Positions 9,893-20,638 of a stretch of DNA of 64,000 nt are shown in pieces. A model generated the notes under the pieces. The model was not told where the DNA came from. It saw only the letters and a program-made list of their open reading frames with translations, and did not search any database. How positions within the stretch are numbered: the stretch's first letter is position 1; every line of letters begins with the position of its first letter. The stretch is from Streptomyces mesophilus (GTDB lineage Bacteria; Actinomycetota; Actinomycetes; Streptomycetales; Streptomycetaceae). The DNA lies in NCBI RefSeq assembly GCF_011044995.1, contig NZ_JAAKZW010000010.1:1-64000 (forward strand), read 5' to 3'. Both the position numbers and the translations under genes were made by a program.

Positions 9893-11140
9893 TCACGCTG
9901 CTCGTTCGTCCTGCGGACGGCCGAGTCTGACGCGATCGACACCAGCCGGGGTCAGGCCTGCCCGGCGGAGCATGACGAACGCGGAGTTCTTGTCCCGGGG
10001 GACGGAGATTCCGCATACGTCGCACCGATAAGTACGTGCGCTGAGCGGCAGGCGGGACTTGGCTCTCGCCCCGCATGCCGCACAGTCCGTCGTGGTGTGT
10101 GCCGGAGGGATCAGGTGTACATCACGACCGTGTTTTCGGCCCATGTCGACGACGGCCTGTTTCGCCGCACCGATTGCCGCGTCGGCAGCCTTGCGCGCCA
10201 TGGGGGACTTGGCCAGGAATTGGGGCCGGAAGTCCTCGACCGCCAGCACGTCATGGGCGCGCACCACCTTCTTGGCCCACTTTCGTGCTGTGTCCTGGCG
10301 TTGCCGAGCGACCTTCCGATACGCCTTGGCTGCCATGCGTTGCGCCTCACGGTAGCCACGCGAGGGCAGCCTGCCCTTCTCGGGGCGACGGCGGGCCATC
10401 ATGCGCTGCGCGGCTGCCAGCCGCGCTGCGGCCTTCGCGCCATGCTGGGGATGCTCCAAGTCGTGGGCGTCACTGGTCGTGATCGCCAGCGCCTTCACCC
10501 CCCAGTCGATGCCGATCACTTGCCCCGTGGCAGGCAGCGGATCAAGGGCAGCGGGGACGACGAAGGAGGCATACCAATGTCCCAGTCGATCTTGGAAGAC
10601 GCGGACCGACGAGGGGCCGGCGGGAAGCGGACGTGACCACACCACTCCCACCTGGATGCCCCCAGCCAGCCACAGTCGGCCGCCTGTCATCGTGCTGTCG
10701 CCCTGGCCGGTGAGGCGGAAGCCTCGCCGGGTGTAGTTCAGGCTCGGGCGCGAGGCCCGCTTGCCCTTGCGGGCCTTGAGCCGTGGCATACCCGTGCGCT
10801 GGTGGGCAGGCAGTTTCGCAGTGATGTCCTTGATGGCCTTTGCGCGAGCCCGGCCGAAGTCACGGATGATCTGCTGTTGCGGCACGCAGGAGCCCTCCCG
10901 CAGCCACGGGGTGATGGACCGGGCGCGGGTGAGCATCCGGTCCAGCTCGGCGGGCCCGCACGTCCGCTTGTCCTGCGGGTTGTCGAGGTTGTGGGCGTGC
11001 GTGCCCTGCGAGCGGGCCACGCACTCGTTCCACACCCAGCGGCAGCGCGCCCACTCGGCTTCGAGCTCTCGCCGTGCGGAGGCCGGGACCCGCAGTCGGT
11101 AGACGAAGCGCGCGTGGCCTGCGGTCATGGTCTTCGTCAT
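9893..11140 (-). CDS. tnpB: TnpB RNA-guided endonuclease (transposon OrfB)
   Basis: TnpB of 415 aa, full length. An N-terminal wedge/REC region (FVYRLRV, WVWNECVARSQ) is followed by a split RuvC nuclease: the first Asp in GIDWGVKAL (about residue 193), the Glu in LAVEDFRPQF (about 293) and the last Asp in RDKNSAF (about 387). Between the last two is a zinc ribbon with CAACG and CDVCG. All three catalytic acids are present, so it may be active. Family members cut DNA matching a guide carried by their transposon's right end. Two nearby ATGs could serve as start; 11140 is the longest. Confidence 0.9.
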   Translation of the reverse strand: MTKTMTAGHARFVYRLRVPASARRELEAEWARCRWVWNECVARSQGTHAHNLDNPQDKRTCGPAELDRMLTRARSITPWLREGSCVPQQQIIRDFGRARAKAIKDITAKLPAHQRTGMPRLKARKGKRASRPSLNYTRRGFRLTGQGDSTMTGGRLWLAGGIQVGVVWSRPLPAGPSSVRVFQDRLGHWYASFVVPAALDPLPATGQVIGIDWGVKALAITTSDAHDLEHPQHGAKAAARLAAAQRMMARRRPEKGRLPSRGYREAQRMAAKAYRKVARQRQDTARKWAKKVVRAHDVLAVEDFRPQFLAKSPMARKAADAAIGAAKQAVVDMGRKHGRDVHLIPPAHTTTDCAACGARAKSRLPLSARTYRCDVCGISVPRDKNSAFVMLRRAGLTPAGVDRVRLGRPQDERAA

Positions 11141-11389
11141 CGGCCCGCCCCGCTTCCGTCATGCTCGCTGTGATCAAACCGGCTCGTACCGTAGTGCGCG
11201 TTACGCGCAGTCGTCCGGCCACCTGTGACGGATCACCGTTGCGGGCGATGATGGGTATGGGTGTTCGTCAATCGGAGCGAGGGCAAGGGGCGCCGGACCA
11301 GGCGATTCGAGGCTTTCCTCACCTCTGGCCCGATAGGTTCGCCCAGTCCCGCATACTGAAACGGTCCCGCGCCCGGCGTGAGCCTCGGC

Positions 11390-11395
11390 TACGCT
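11390..11395 (+). promoter_or_regulatory. leuA leader -10 hexamer
   Basis: TACGCT lies 10 nt before the leucine leader ATG, so the transcript would start within a few bases of it. The rest of 11141-11389 holds only the possible tnpB left end and no gene. Confidence 0.4.
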
Positions 11396-11405
11396 GCTCG
11401 GCATC

Positions 11406-11453
11406 ATGCGTTTCGGGCTGCTTCTTCTTAGCTGCCGCGGCGAGGGCCTGTAA
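11406..11453 (+). CDS. Leucine leader peptide (attenuation)
   Basis: Fifteen-residue ORF MRFGLLLLSCRGEGL. It has four leucine codons in a row, three of them CTT, a rare codon at this GC content. It ends 91 nt before leuA. Such leaders sense charged leucyl-tRNA by ribosome stalling and control transcription or translation of leuA. Confidence 0.85.
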   Translation: MRFGLLLLSCRGEGL

Positions 11454-13305
<1,852 letters not shown>

Positions 13306-13343
13306 CCCGTTTCGGTACCGGCTGATCCTTTTCGGCACCCGCC

Positions 13344-13390
13344 GGCCGGAGCCCCGTCCGCATCCCGGCGGACGGGGCTCCGGCCTTTTT
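13344..13390 (+). terminator. Rho-independent terminator of leuA
   Basis: A perfect 18-bp stem (13344-13361 with 13368-13385) with a 6-nt loop is followed directly by TTTTT, 38 nt after the leuA stop. Confidence 0.93.
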
Positions 13391-13510
13391 CTGTACGTGT
13401 GTACGTACGGTCTTGGCCAATCTGGCGTCACAGGTGCTGACGGGCAATCACTGATGTGGCTAACATCACGCCAACGCGGCAGCGTTGCCGAAGCGTTACG
13501 GAGGTGTGGC

Positions 13511-14215
13511 GTGCGGACCAGTGGACGAGTTGGTCGAAACCCCGGCGTACTGGGACGCATCTGCGGTGTCCGTACCGCGTGGAACACCATCGGTGACGGG
13601 GAGTTCTTCTGCCCGGGCTGCGGCGGGGACCGCAACTACCGGCGCAGGACCGGCCGCAGACGCTTCACGCTGCTCGGTGTGCCGCTCCTTTCGCGCGGCA
13701 CCGCGGGCCCGGTCGTCGAATGCGCCTCGTGTCGCGACCACTTCGGGACCGACGTCCTCGACCACCCGACCACGCACCGGTTCTCCGCGATGCTGCGCGA
13801 CGCCGTGCACACGGTCGCCCTCGCGGTGCTCGCGGCCGGCGGCACCTCTTCTCGTACGGTGCTTTCGCGTGCCGTCGGGGCGGTGCGCTCCGCGGGCTTC
13901 GACGACTGCACGGAGGACCAGCTGACCACGCTGGTGGCCGCGCTCGCCGAGGACACGGGGCGGCTGCCCGGCGGTCCCTGCGACCCCTCGGGGGTCACCC
14001 TCGCGATCGAACTCCACGAGGCGCTCGACCCGTTGGCGCCGCATCTGGCTCCGCCCGGGCGGGAGGCGATTCTGCTGCAGGCCGCGCGGATCGCTCTCGC
14101 GGACGGTCCGTACACCCCTGCCGAGCGCGAGGTGCTCGCCACGGTGGGGGCCGCGCTGACCATGGAGGCCGAGGAAGTCGAGCGGCTTCTGGCGGCCGCC
14201 CGTACGCCGTCCTGA
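13511..14215 (+). CDS. TerB-like protein with N-terminal zinc ribbon
   Basis: Protein of 234 aa. A zinc-ribbon pair (FFCPGCGGDRNY about 37-48, VECASCRDHFG about 78-88) precedes a helical TerB-like domain (about 100-230) with the repeated acidic pattern LADGPYTPAEREVL. TerB-domain proteins are linked to tellurite and other stress responses, often at membranes; the role here is unknown. The GTG at 13511 is chosen because GGAGGT lies 6 nt before it. Upstream, TGATGT and ACATCA (13452-13468) form an inverted repeat around a possible -10 TAACAT. Confidence 0.8.
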   Translation: MRTSGRVGRNPGVLGRICGVRTAWNTIGDGEFFCPGCGGDRNYRRRTGRRRFTLLGVPLLSRGTAGPVVECASCRDHFGTDVLDHPTTHRFSAMLRDAVHTVALAVLAAGGTSSRTVLSRAVGAVRSAGFDDCTEDQLTTLVAALAEDTGRLPGGPCDPSGVTLAIELHEALDPLAPHLAPPGREAILLQAARIALADGPYTPAEREVLATVGAALTMEAEEVERLLAAARTPS

Positions 14216-14234
14216 TCCCGTACGAGCAGCAGCC

Positions 14235-14254
14235 GTTACTCCCCAGGGAGTAAC
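14235..14254. promoter_or_regulatory. Palindrome upstream of the MMPL/two-component operon
   Basis: GTTACTCCCCAGGGAGTAAC has 9-bp arms around CA and lies 119 nt before the MMPL gene. A related GGGGAGTACCCCCC follows at about 14275. It could be the operator of the operon's own response regulator, or a terminator for the TerB-like gene. Undecided. Confidence 0.35.
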
Positions 14255-14372
14255 TCCACCCCCGGGCCACCCCGGGGAGTACCCCCCAACTCGCCCGCAC
14301 GTCCGACGAAAGCCGCCCTGCCCGCCGGGAGTCTGGTGACCACCGGACAACGGGACGAGGGAGGGATTCGCC

Positions 14373-16457
14373 ATGACGGCGAAGACACAGGGCAGGACCC
14401 GCAGGCGGGCGATTCCGTGGGTGATGCTCGGGCTGTGGGTGGCGATTCTCGCGCTCGCCATGCCGTTCGCGGGCAAGACCGGGGATGTGCAGCAGGACAG
14501 GGCCGTCGACTATCTGCCGGCCAGTGCCGACTCCACCCGGGTGGCGAAGATCCAGGAGCAGCTGCCCGGCGGCGAGTCCACGGAGCTGGTGCTCGTCTAC
14601 CACCGTGACGGCGGCCTTACCGCGCAGGACAAGGCCACCGCGCAGGGGCAGATCGACGAGATCGCCGGGCAGCACAAGCTCGTGGGCACCCCCGAGGCCG
14701 TACCGGCGAAGGGCGGGGACACCCTGTTCTATCCGGTGGCGAGCAATGAGCCCGGTTCGGACGAGAAGCTGCGGGACGCGTTCGTCAACGAGGTACGGGA
14801 AGTCGCCGAAGGCAGCGGTGGGTTGAGCGTCGATGTCGGCGGACCCGGTGCGCTCGCGACCGATGCCTCCGAGGTCTACAACGCCCTCGACGGTCCGCTG
14901 CTCTACACGACCGTCGCCGTCGTCGCGATCCTGCTCATCATCATCTACCGCAGCCCGCTCCTGTGGCTGGTCCCGCTGATCGTCGCCGGGATCGCCGACA
15001 TGCTGTCCCTCGCCGTGACGTACGGCCTTCACCAGACCTTCGACATCACGGTCAGCGGACAGTCCACCGGCATCATGACGGTGCTCGTCTTCGGCGCGGG
15101 GACGGACTACGCACTGCTCCTGATCGCCCGCTACCGCGAGGAACTGCGCCGCCAGGAACGCCCGTTGGACGCCATGGCCACGGCGCTGCGCGGCTGCGGC
15201 CCCGCGATCCTCGCCTCCTCCGGCACGGTCGCCGCGGGCATGCTGTGTCTGCTCGCCGCCGACCTCAACTCCAGCAGCGGCATGGGCCCGACGGCCGCCG
15301 TCGGCGTGCTGTGCGCCCTGGTCACGATGACCACGCTGCTTCCCGCGCTGCTCGTCCTGCTCGGCCGCCGGGTGTTCTGGCCGCTGATCCCCGCCTTCGG
15401 CTCCGCGCCCAAGCAGCGCCGGAGCGTCTTCGGGGCCATGGGTGCCTCGGTGCAGCGCCGTCCGCTCGCCGTGCTCGTCTCCTCGGCGGTGGTGCTCGGT
15501 GCCCTTGCGCTCGGCGCGTTCAACCTCTCCGGGAACGTGAAGCAGGAGGACTCCTTCACCAAGACCCCCGAGGCCGTACGGGCGATGACGACGCTCTCCG
15601 ACGCGTACCCGGAGCGCTCCAGCCAGCCGATCACCATCCTCGCGCCGAACGGCGAGGCCGACCGAGTCCTCGGCGCCGCACGGGACACCAAGGGGGTGTC
15701 CGCCGCCGAACAGGGACGCAGCGGTGATACCTGGACCGAGATCTCCGTGATCGCCGAAGCCCCGCCGCAGTCCGCGGCCGAGACCGCGACCATCGAGAAG
15801 CTCCGGGACAAGCTCGACACCAGCCTGGTCGGCGGGCCCAGCGCCCAGCAGCTCGACCTCCAGGACACCAGCTCGCGCGACACGATGGTCGTCGTACCGA
15901 TCGTGCTGCTCTCCGTCCTGCTCATCCTGATCGTGCTCCTGCGCTCCCTGGTCGCCCCGCTGCTCCTGACCGCGGCCGTGGTCGCGGTGTGGGGCGCTTC
16001 GCTCGGCATCGGCGGTCTGGTCTTCGACTCGGTCTTCGGCTTCGAGGGCTCCGACTCCGGACTTCCGCTGATCTCCTTCGTGTTCCTCGTCGCCCTGGGC
16101 GTCGACTACGGCATCTTCCTGATGCACCGGATGCGTGAGGAGGTGCTCGGCGGCCAGGACACCCCGACCGCCGCGCTCACCGCCCTGCGGACGACCGGAG
16201 GCGTGATCGCGTCGGCGGGCCTGGTGCTCGCGGCGACCTTCGGGGTCCTGATGAACATGCCGCTCGTCCAGCTCGTCGAGATGGGCTTCGTGGTCTCGGT
16301 CGGCGTGCTGCTCGACACCTTCCTCGTCCGCACCTACCTGGTGACCTCGGCGAGCATGGTGCTCGGCAGCAAGGTGTGGTGGCCGGGCCCGCTGTCGAAG
16401 CTGCCGGCGCGGACCGTGGTGCCCGAGCGGACCGAGCGGCCCGCGGCGACCGTGTGA
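14373..16457 (+). CDS. MMPL family RND transporter
   Basis: Twelve-helix RND exporter of 694 aa, the small MMPL type used for lipids or hydrophobic compounds. It shows two similar halves, each with one helix, a soluble loop and a bundle of five helices. FGAGTDYALLLIARYREEL and ALGVDYGIFLMHRMREEV are the paired Asp-Tyr motifs that carry protons in MMPL proteins. GAGGGAGGG upstream supports the ATG. It is followed 74 nt later by a sensor kinase and regulator on the same strand, which probably control it. Confidence 0.92.
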   Translation: MTAKTQGRTRRRAIPWVMLGLWVAILALAMPFAGKTGDVQQDRAVDYLPASADSTRVAKIQEQLPGGESTELVLVYHRDGGLTAQDKATAQGQIDEIAGQHKLVGTPEAVPAKGGDTLFYPVASNEPGSDEKLRDAFVNEVREVAEGSGGLSVDVGGPGALATDASEVYNALDGPLLYTTVAVVAILLIIIYRSPLLWLVPLIVAGIADMLSLAVTYGLHQTFDITVSGQSTGIMTVLVFGAGTDYALLLIARYREELRRQERPLDAMATALRGCGPAILASSGTVAAGMLCLLAADLNSSSGMGPTAAVGVLCALVTMTTLLPALLVLLGRRVFWPLIPAFGSAPKQRRSVFGAMGASVQRRPLAVLVSSAVVLGALALGAFNLSGNVKQEDSFTKTPEAVRAMTTLSDAYPERSSQPITILAPNGEADRVLGAARDTKGVSAAEQGRSGDTWTEISVIAEAPPQSAAETATIEKLRDKLDTSLVGGPSAQQLDLQDTSSRDTMVVVPIVLLSVLLILIVLLRSLVAPLLLTAAVVAVWGASLGIGGLVFDSVFGFEGSDSGLPLISFVFLVALGVDYGIFLMHRMREEVLGGQDTPTAALTALRTTGGVIASAGLVLAATFGVLMNMPLVQLVEMGFVVSVGVLLDTFLVRTYLVTSASMVLGSKVWWPGPLSKLPARTVVPERTERPAATV

Positions 16458-16531
16458 GGCACCCACGCGGCCGCGGACCGGATTTCCTGGCAATGGCCCA
16501 GGGGGTCCGGTCCGCGGCCCGATCGGCAAGG

Positions 16532-17749
16532 ATGGGGGATGTGTTGAGGATCAAGCTGCCGTCCCGGAGCGACGAGAGGCGGCCCACGCCGCGCGACTGG
16601 CTGCTCGCGGTGGGGGTCGGCGTGGCGTCGATCCCGCTGGCGTTCGTCGGGCAGGGCGACAACGCCCATACGCCGGACCTGGTCGGCTGGACGCTGTTCG
16701 CCCTGTCGGCGCTGACGCTGGCCTGGCGGCGGTACTTCCCGATGGGCGTCCTGGTCGCGCTCATCGTGCTCGAGGGCACCTACCACCGCCTGAACAACGC
16801 CCACTCGGCGCTGATCCCGGTGACGATGGTCGCCATCTACTCGCTCGCGGTGGCCGGGCCCAGGCGGCGGACCCTGACCGTGCTGCCCACGCTGCTCGGC
16901 CTCAGCGTGATCATGCTGCTCAGCGTCAACCCGCACCAGGGCGTGGAGCTGCTGCGGATCTCCGGCTGGATCATGGCCTGCGCACTCACGGGAGAGGCGG
17001 TCCGCGTGCACCGCAACTACATCGGCGCCATCGTGGAGCGCGCCGAACGCGCCGAACGCACCCGCGAGGAGGAGGCCGCGCGCCGCGTCGCGGAGGAACG
17101 GCTGCGGATCGCCCGCGACCTGCACGATCTCCTCGCGCACTCCATCACGTTGATCGGCGTGCAGACCTCGGTCGCCTCCCATGTCCTCACCGTCGACCCG
17201 GACCGCCTCGACCGCGCGGCGATATCCAAGGCGCTGGACGAGATCTCCGAGACCTGCCGCACGGCGCGCGGCGAACTGCGCTCCACGCTCGAAGTGCTGC
17301 GGGAGGCCGAACTCCCGGACGGTCGCGGCCCGTTGCCCGGCCTTGACGGACTGTCCGATCTGGCGGACTCCGCCCGTACGGCAGGTGCCCATGTGACCTT
17401 GGACGTCCAGGTGACGGATGCACCGGCCGCGGTGGGCGCGGCCGTCTACCGCCTCGTACAGGAGGCGCTCACCAATGCCGTACGGCATGCGGGGCCAGGC
17501 GTGAAGGTGGCGGTGCGTGTGGCGCCCGAAGGCGCCTGGGGTCTGCGCCTGAGCGTCGAGGACGACGGTCCCGAAGGGGCTGCGCCCGCCCGCACCGGCA
17601 CCCCGGGATACGGTCTCGTCGGGATGCGGGAACGGGTCCGCAGCGTGGGCGGCACCTTGGACGCGGCCCCGCGCGGGACGGGCGGGTTCGCGGTGACGGC
17701 GGTGCTGCCGCTGGGGCTCGCGGCCGCGGGGGAGAGGAGCGAGGGATGA
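16532..17749 (+). CDS. Sensor histidine kinase, NarL/DesK type
   Basis: Membrane sensor kinase of about 405 aa. Four to five helices (about 20-150) with little extracellular sequence suggest it senses the membrane. Then comes HisKA_3 with the phospho-acceptor His in ARDLHDLLAHSI, and a HATPase_c domain with NAVRHA and GYGLVGMRERV. The start is uncertain: ATG at 16532 or GTG at 16541, neither with a perfect ribosome site. The stop overlaps the regulator start (ATGA), so the two are coupled. Confidence 0.9.
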   Translation: MGDVLRIKLPSRSDERRPTPRDWLLAVGVGVASIPLAFVGQGDNAHTPDLVGWTLFALSALTLAWRRYFPMGVLVALIVLEGTYHRLNNAHSALIPVTMVAIYSLAVAGPRRRTLTVLPTLLGLSVIMLLSVNPHQGVELLRISGWIMACALTGEAVRVHRNYIGAIVERAERAERTREEEAARRVAEERLRIARDLHDLLAHSITLIGVQTSVASHVLTVDPDRLDRAAISKALDEISETCRTARGELRSTLEVLREAELPDGRGPLPGLDGLSDLADSARTAGAHVTLDVQVTDAPAAVGAAVYRLVQEALTNAVRHAGPGVKVAVRVAPEGAWGLRLSVEDDGPEGAAPARTGTPGYGLVGMRERVRSVGGTLDAAPRGTGGFAVTAVLPLGLAAAGERSEG

Positions 17750-18414
17750 CCATCCGAGTGCTGCTCGCGGACGATCAGCGCCTGGTGCGCGCGGCGTTCG
17801 CGATGCTGGTCGAATCGGCCATGGACATGGAGGTCGTCGGCCAGGCGGGCACGGGACGAGAAGCCGTCGAACTGGCCCGCAGCGAACGCGCCGACCTGGT
17901 CGTCATGGACATCCGGATGCCCGATCTCGACGGCATCGAGGCGACCCGTCTGATCGCCGCGGACGAGGACCTCGCGGGCGTCAAGGTCCTGGTCCTCACC
18001 ACGTACGACACGGACGAGCATGTGCTCGAGGCGCTGCGCGCGGGCGCGTCCGGTTTCCTGGTCAAGGACACCAAGCCCGCCGAACTCCTCGATGCCATAC
18101 GGACGGTGGCGGCCGGGGAATCGCTCCTGTCACCGGGGCCGACGTCCCGTCTGATCGCCCGCGTCCTGCGCGCCCCCGAGGCCCCGCAGTCCGGCGGACC
18201 CGAAGGCCTCTCGGGACGTGAACGCGAGGTGCTCACGCTGGTCGCCCGCGGCCTCAACAACACCGAGATCGCCGAGTCGCTTGGCCTCAGCCCGCTCACG
18301 GCGAAGACCCACGTCAGCCGCATCATGGGCAAGCTCGGCGTCCGCGACCGGGCCCAACTGGTCATCTGCGCCTACGAGTCGGGTCTGGTGGCGCCCGGCG
18401 ACTCCGGGTCCTGA
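17746..18414 (+). CDS. LuxR/NarL-type response regulator
   Basis: Response regulator of 222 aa paired with the preceding kinase. The receiver domain has the phospho-acceptor Asp in VVMDIRMPDLDGIEA (about residue 54) and the conserved Lys in LVKDTKPAE. The C-terminal LuxR HTH reads LSGREREVLTLVARGLNNTE and continues to KTHVSRIMGKLGVRDRAQL. The likely targets are its own operon, including the MMPL exporter. Confidence 0.95.
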   Translation: MTIRVLLADDQRLVRAAFAMLVESAMDMEVVGQAGTGREAVELARSERADLVVMDIRMPDLDGIEATRLIAADEDLAGVKVLVLTTYDTDEHVLEALRAGASGFLVKDTKPAELLDAIRTVAAGESLLSPGPTSRLIARVLRAPEAPQSGGPEGLSGREREVLTLVARGLNNTEIAESLGLSPLTAKTHVSRIMGKLGVRDRAQLVICAYESGLVAPGDSGS

Positions 18415-18443
18415 CGGCTTCCGTCCCGGGGCGTGCAGAAGTA

Positions 18444-18492
18444 TTGCCGTACCCCTTGCGGCCCACTACGTTCACGCAAGACGTCCTACGTC
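18444..18492 (+). promoter_or_regulatory. Sialidase promoter with 13-bp palindromic operator
   Basis: TTGCCG (18444-18449), a 17-bp spacer and TACGTT (18467-18472) form a good promoter. The palindrome GACGT-CCT-ACGTC (18480-18492) starts where transcription would start, and an extra CTACGTCC half follows. The identical 13-mer lies downstream of the ABC importer promoter at 27400-27412. A repressor site is inferred. Confidence 0.65.
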
Positions 18493-18546
18493 CTACGTCC
18501 GATGTGCACGCGCCCGATGTGCATACGTCTTGTGCGAAGGAGAACG

Positions 18547-19758
18547 ATGCTCTCACCGTGGAAGCGCAAGAGATCCCTGGCGGCGGGCGGTCTCGTCGCC
18601 GCCGCCCTCGCCGCGCTGCTGCTGCCGGGCGCGCCCGCGTCGGCGGCGGCCCCCTGCACCGGTTCCGTCCCGTACGCCTCGGGCGAGGGCGGCTATGACA
18701 CGTACCGCATCCCCGCCGTCATCGAGACCCGCGCGGGCACCCTGCTGGCCTTCGCCGAGGGCCGGGTCGGAGGGGCCGGCGACACCGGCAACATCGACGT
18801 CGTCGTCAAGCGGTCCCGCGACGGGGGCTGCACCTGGGGCGACTTGAGCATCGTCGCGGCCGGCGGCGGTGACACCCGGGGCAACCCGGCGCCCGTGATC
18901 GACCCGCGCACCGGCAGGATCGTGCTGCTCACCTCGTACAACAGCGGCGATGTCACCGAAGCCCAGATCATGCGGGGCGAGGCGACGGCCGAGCAGAGCC
19001 GCCGGGTCTTCGTGCAGACCAGCCGCGACGACGGCCGCAGTTTCAGCGCGCCCCGCGACATCACCGCCACGACCAAGCACGCCGACTGGCGCTGGTACGC
19101 CACAGGTCCTGGCCATGCCGTCGCCCTCACCCACGGCCGGCACGCGGGACGCCTCGTCGTCCCGGCCAACCACTCCATCGCGCCGCCCGCCGGGTCCGCG
19201 GACACGGGAGCGGAGGCCAAGTACTACGGCGCGCACTCGCTCTACAGCGACGACGGCGGGCAGAGCTGGCGGATCGGCTTCGTCGACGACTCGTACGACG
19301 GCGTGATCAACTCCAACGAGTCGATCGCCGCCGAACTCCCGGACGGAATCCTCTACTTCAGCTCCCGCGACCAGAACGGCACGAGCCCCGGCAATCGTCT
19401 CGACAGCTACTCGCGCGACGGCGGGAGGACGCTGACCCGGCCGTACGCCGTCGAGCCCACGCTGAACGACGTGCCCGTGGTGCAGGCAAGCGTCCTGCAA
19501 CTGGCCGGAAAGAACGCGCCGTTGGTGTTCTCGGGGCCGTCCGTGCCGACCGCACGGCAGTCGATGGCGCTCTGGGCGAGCGAGGACCGCGGCGCCACGT
19601 TCACCAAGGTCCTCACCCTCTCCCAGGACAAGGCGGCCTACTCCGACCTGGTGCAGGTCGACCGCCGTACGGTGGGGCTCCTTTACGAGACCGGGGTGGC
19701 CGGAACGTACGAGACGATCACGTTCCGGCGGATCCCGGCGGACGTGATCGCTCCGTAG
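18547..19758 (+). CDS. Secreted exo-alpha-sialidase (GH33)
   Basis: Extracellular neuraminidase of 403 aa that would release terminal sialic acid from glycans. A signal peptide (about 1-34, ending PASAAA) precedes a six-bladed propeller. The YRIP motif is at about 43-46. Five Asp-box repeats are visible (SRDGGCTWGD, SRDDGRSFS, SDDGGQSW, SRDGGRTL, SEDRGATF), and the C-terminal GLLYETG carries the catalytic-tyrosine-type sequence. The ATG at 18547 has AAGGAG upstream; the open frame before it is promoter. Its promoter shares an operator with the importer operon, hinting at joint control. Confidence 0.93.
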   Translation: MLSPWKRKRSLAAGGLVAAALAALLLPGAPASAAAPCTGSVPYASGEGGYDTYRIPAVIETRAGTLLAFAEGRVGGAGDTGNIDVVVKRSRDGGCTWGDLSIVAAGGGDTRGNPAPVIDPRTGRIVLLTSYNSGDVTEAQIMRGEATAEQSRRVFVQTSRDDGRSFSAPRDITATTKHADWRWYATGPGHAVALTHGRHAGRLVVPANHSIAPPAGSADTGAEAKYYGAHSLYSDDGGQSWRIGFVDDSYDGVINSNESIAAELPDGILYFSSRDQNGTSPGNRLDSYSRDGGRTLTRPYAVEPTLNDVPVVQASVLQLAGKNAPLVFSGPSVPTARQSMALWASEDRGATFTKVLTLSQDKAAYSDLVQVDRRTVGLLYETGVAGTYETITFRRIPADVIAP

Positions 19759-19769
19759 CGCGGGCTGTG

Positions 19770-19799
19770 GGTAGAGGCCCGGCCGGCCGGGCCTCTACC
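19770..19799. terminator. Bidirectional terminator palindrome
   Basis: A perfect 30-bp palindrome with 15-bp arms lies 11 nt after the sialidase stop and includes the stop codon of the convergent gene. Confidence 0.75.
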
Positions 19800-20421
19800 G
19801 GGCGCTGCGCCTGCGGTGGTACGCGAAGCAGACGGCCGCAAGCAGCGGTCCCCACAGCAGGAGCGGGACGTAGGTGAGGTGGAAGAAGGCGAGTTCCCAG
19901 CCGTGCAGCGCCTTCGTGGGGTGGTCGCCGGGAAGCTGCTCCCCTTGGAGGGTGACCCCGGCCAGCTCGGTGGCGAAGGCGGCGGTCCACATGACGGTCA
20001 GGACCACGGCGCCGAGCGCGGCGGGTACGACGGCGGCGAGGGGCGGCACCCTGCGGCCGCCGAGCAGCGGGATCCAGCGCGGCAGGACCTCGCCCCACGC
20101 GGCGACAAGCCCGACGGCGGTGAAGGCGATCAGCTCGGAGAAGATCGACAGGGCGACGATGTACACCGGCCCCGGCAACCACGACGGGAGCTGCCCCACA
20201 CCGTGCGTGGCCTCGTCGCCGATGTGGAAGACGACGGTCATGATCCGCCATACGCCGGAAGGAAGCACGGTGAAGGGGATGGCGTAGGCCGCGATCCGCG
20301 CCCAGCGGGGGACACCGGGCACCGGGGTGTGCGCGCGCTTGAAGGCTGCGCGCAGTCGCCCGGTCGGGGCCGGGGCGGTGGGTGCGGTGGGCGCGGCGGC
20401 ATGGTCGGCGGTGACGGTCAT
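19795..20421 (-). CDS. Integral membrane protein of unknown function
   Basis: Not recognised. The 208-aa product has an Ala/Pro/Thr-rich N-terminal tail (1-20), then about four to five hydrophobic segments (approximately 43-60, 82-108, 122-145 and 178-200) with a short basic C-terminus (YHRRRSAR). GGAG lies before the ATG. The stop codon is inside the terminator palindrome. The 217-bp gap to the aldolase gene (20422-20638) shows no gene. Confidence 0.7.
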   Translation of the reverse strand: MTVTADHAAAPTAPTAPAPTGRLRAAFKRAHTPVPGVPRWARIAAYAIPFTVLPSGVWRIMTVVFHIGDEATHGVGQLPSWLPGPVYIVALSIFSELIAFTAVGLVAAWGEVLPRWIPLLGGRRVPPLAAVVPAALGAVVLTVMWTAAFATELAGVTLQGEQLPGDHPTKALHGWELAFFHLTYVPLLLWGPLLAAVCFAYHRRRSAR

Positions 20422-20638
20422 GCGTGCTCCTCGGGCGGTCAGCTGTTGCTCGCTTGAGCGGTATCAACTGTCACAGCCGTCCACGCCCGGGACGTCGCCC
20501 ACCGTACTGAACCCGGATCAGTACGGTGGACGAGAACGCCGCTGCTTCCGTAAGCCCTCAGGATGATCGTGCGGGCAGGGCACGTGCCCCCTGAGGATCA
20601 TGCGCACGATGCGCGATGCGCGATGCGAGGTGCACGAT

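Larger units (their letters stand above)
9855..11177 (-). mobile_element. Solo tnpB (IS1341-type, IS200/IS605 group) element
   Basis: A transposon relic carrying tnpB but no tnpA. The right end is well supported (hairpin plus TCAA at 9855). The left end is uncertain. A TTGAT on the minus strand (11177-11173) would be a classic insertion target and TAM, giving an element of about 1.32 kb, but it leaves only 32 nt before tnpB. A 6-bp hairpin at 11195-11209 could mean the left end lies further out. It sits between leuA and the M4 protease gene. Confidence 0.6.
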
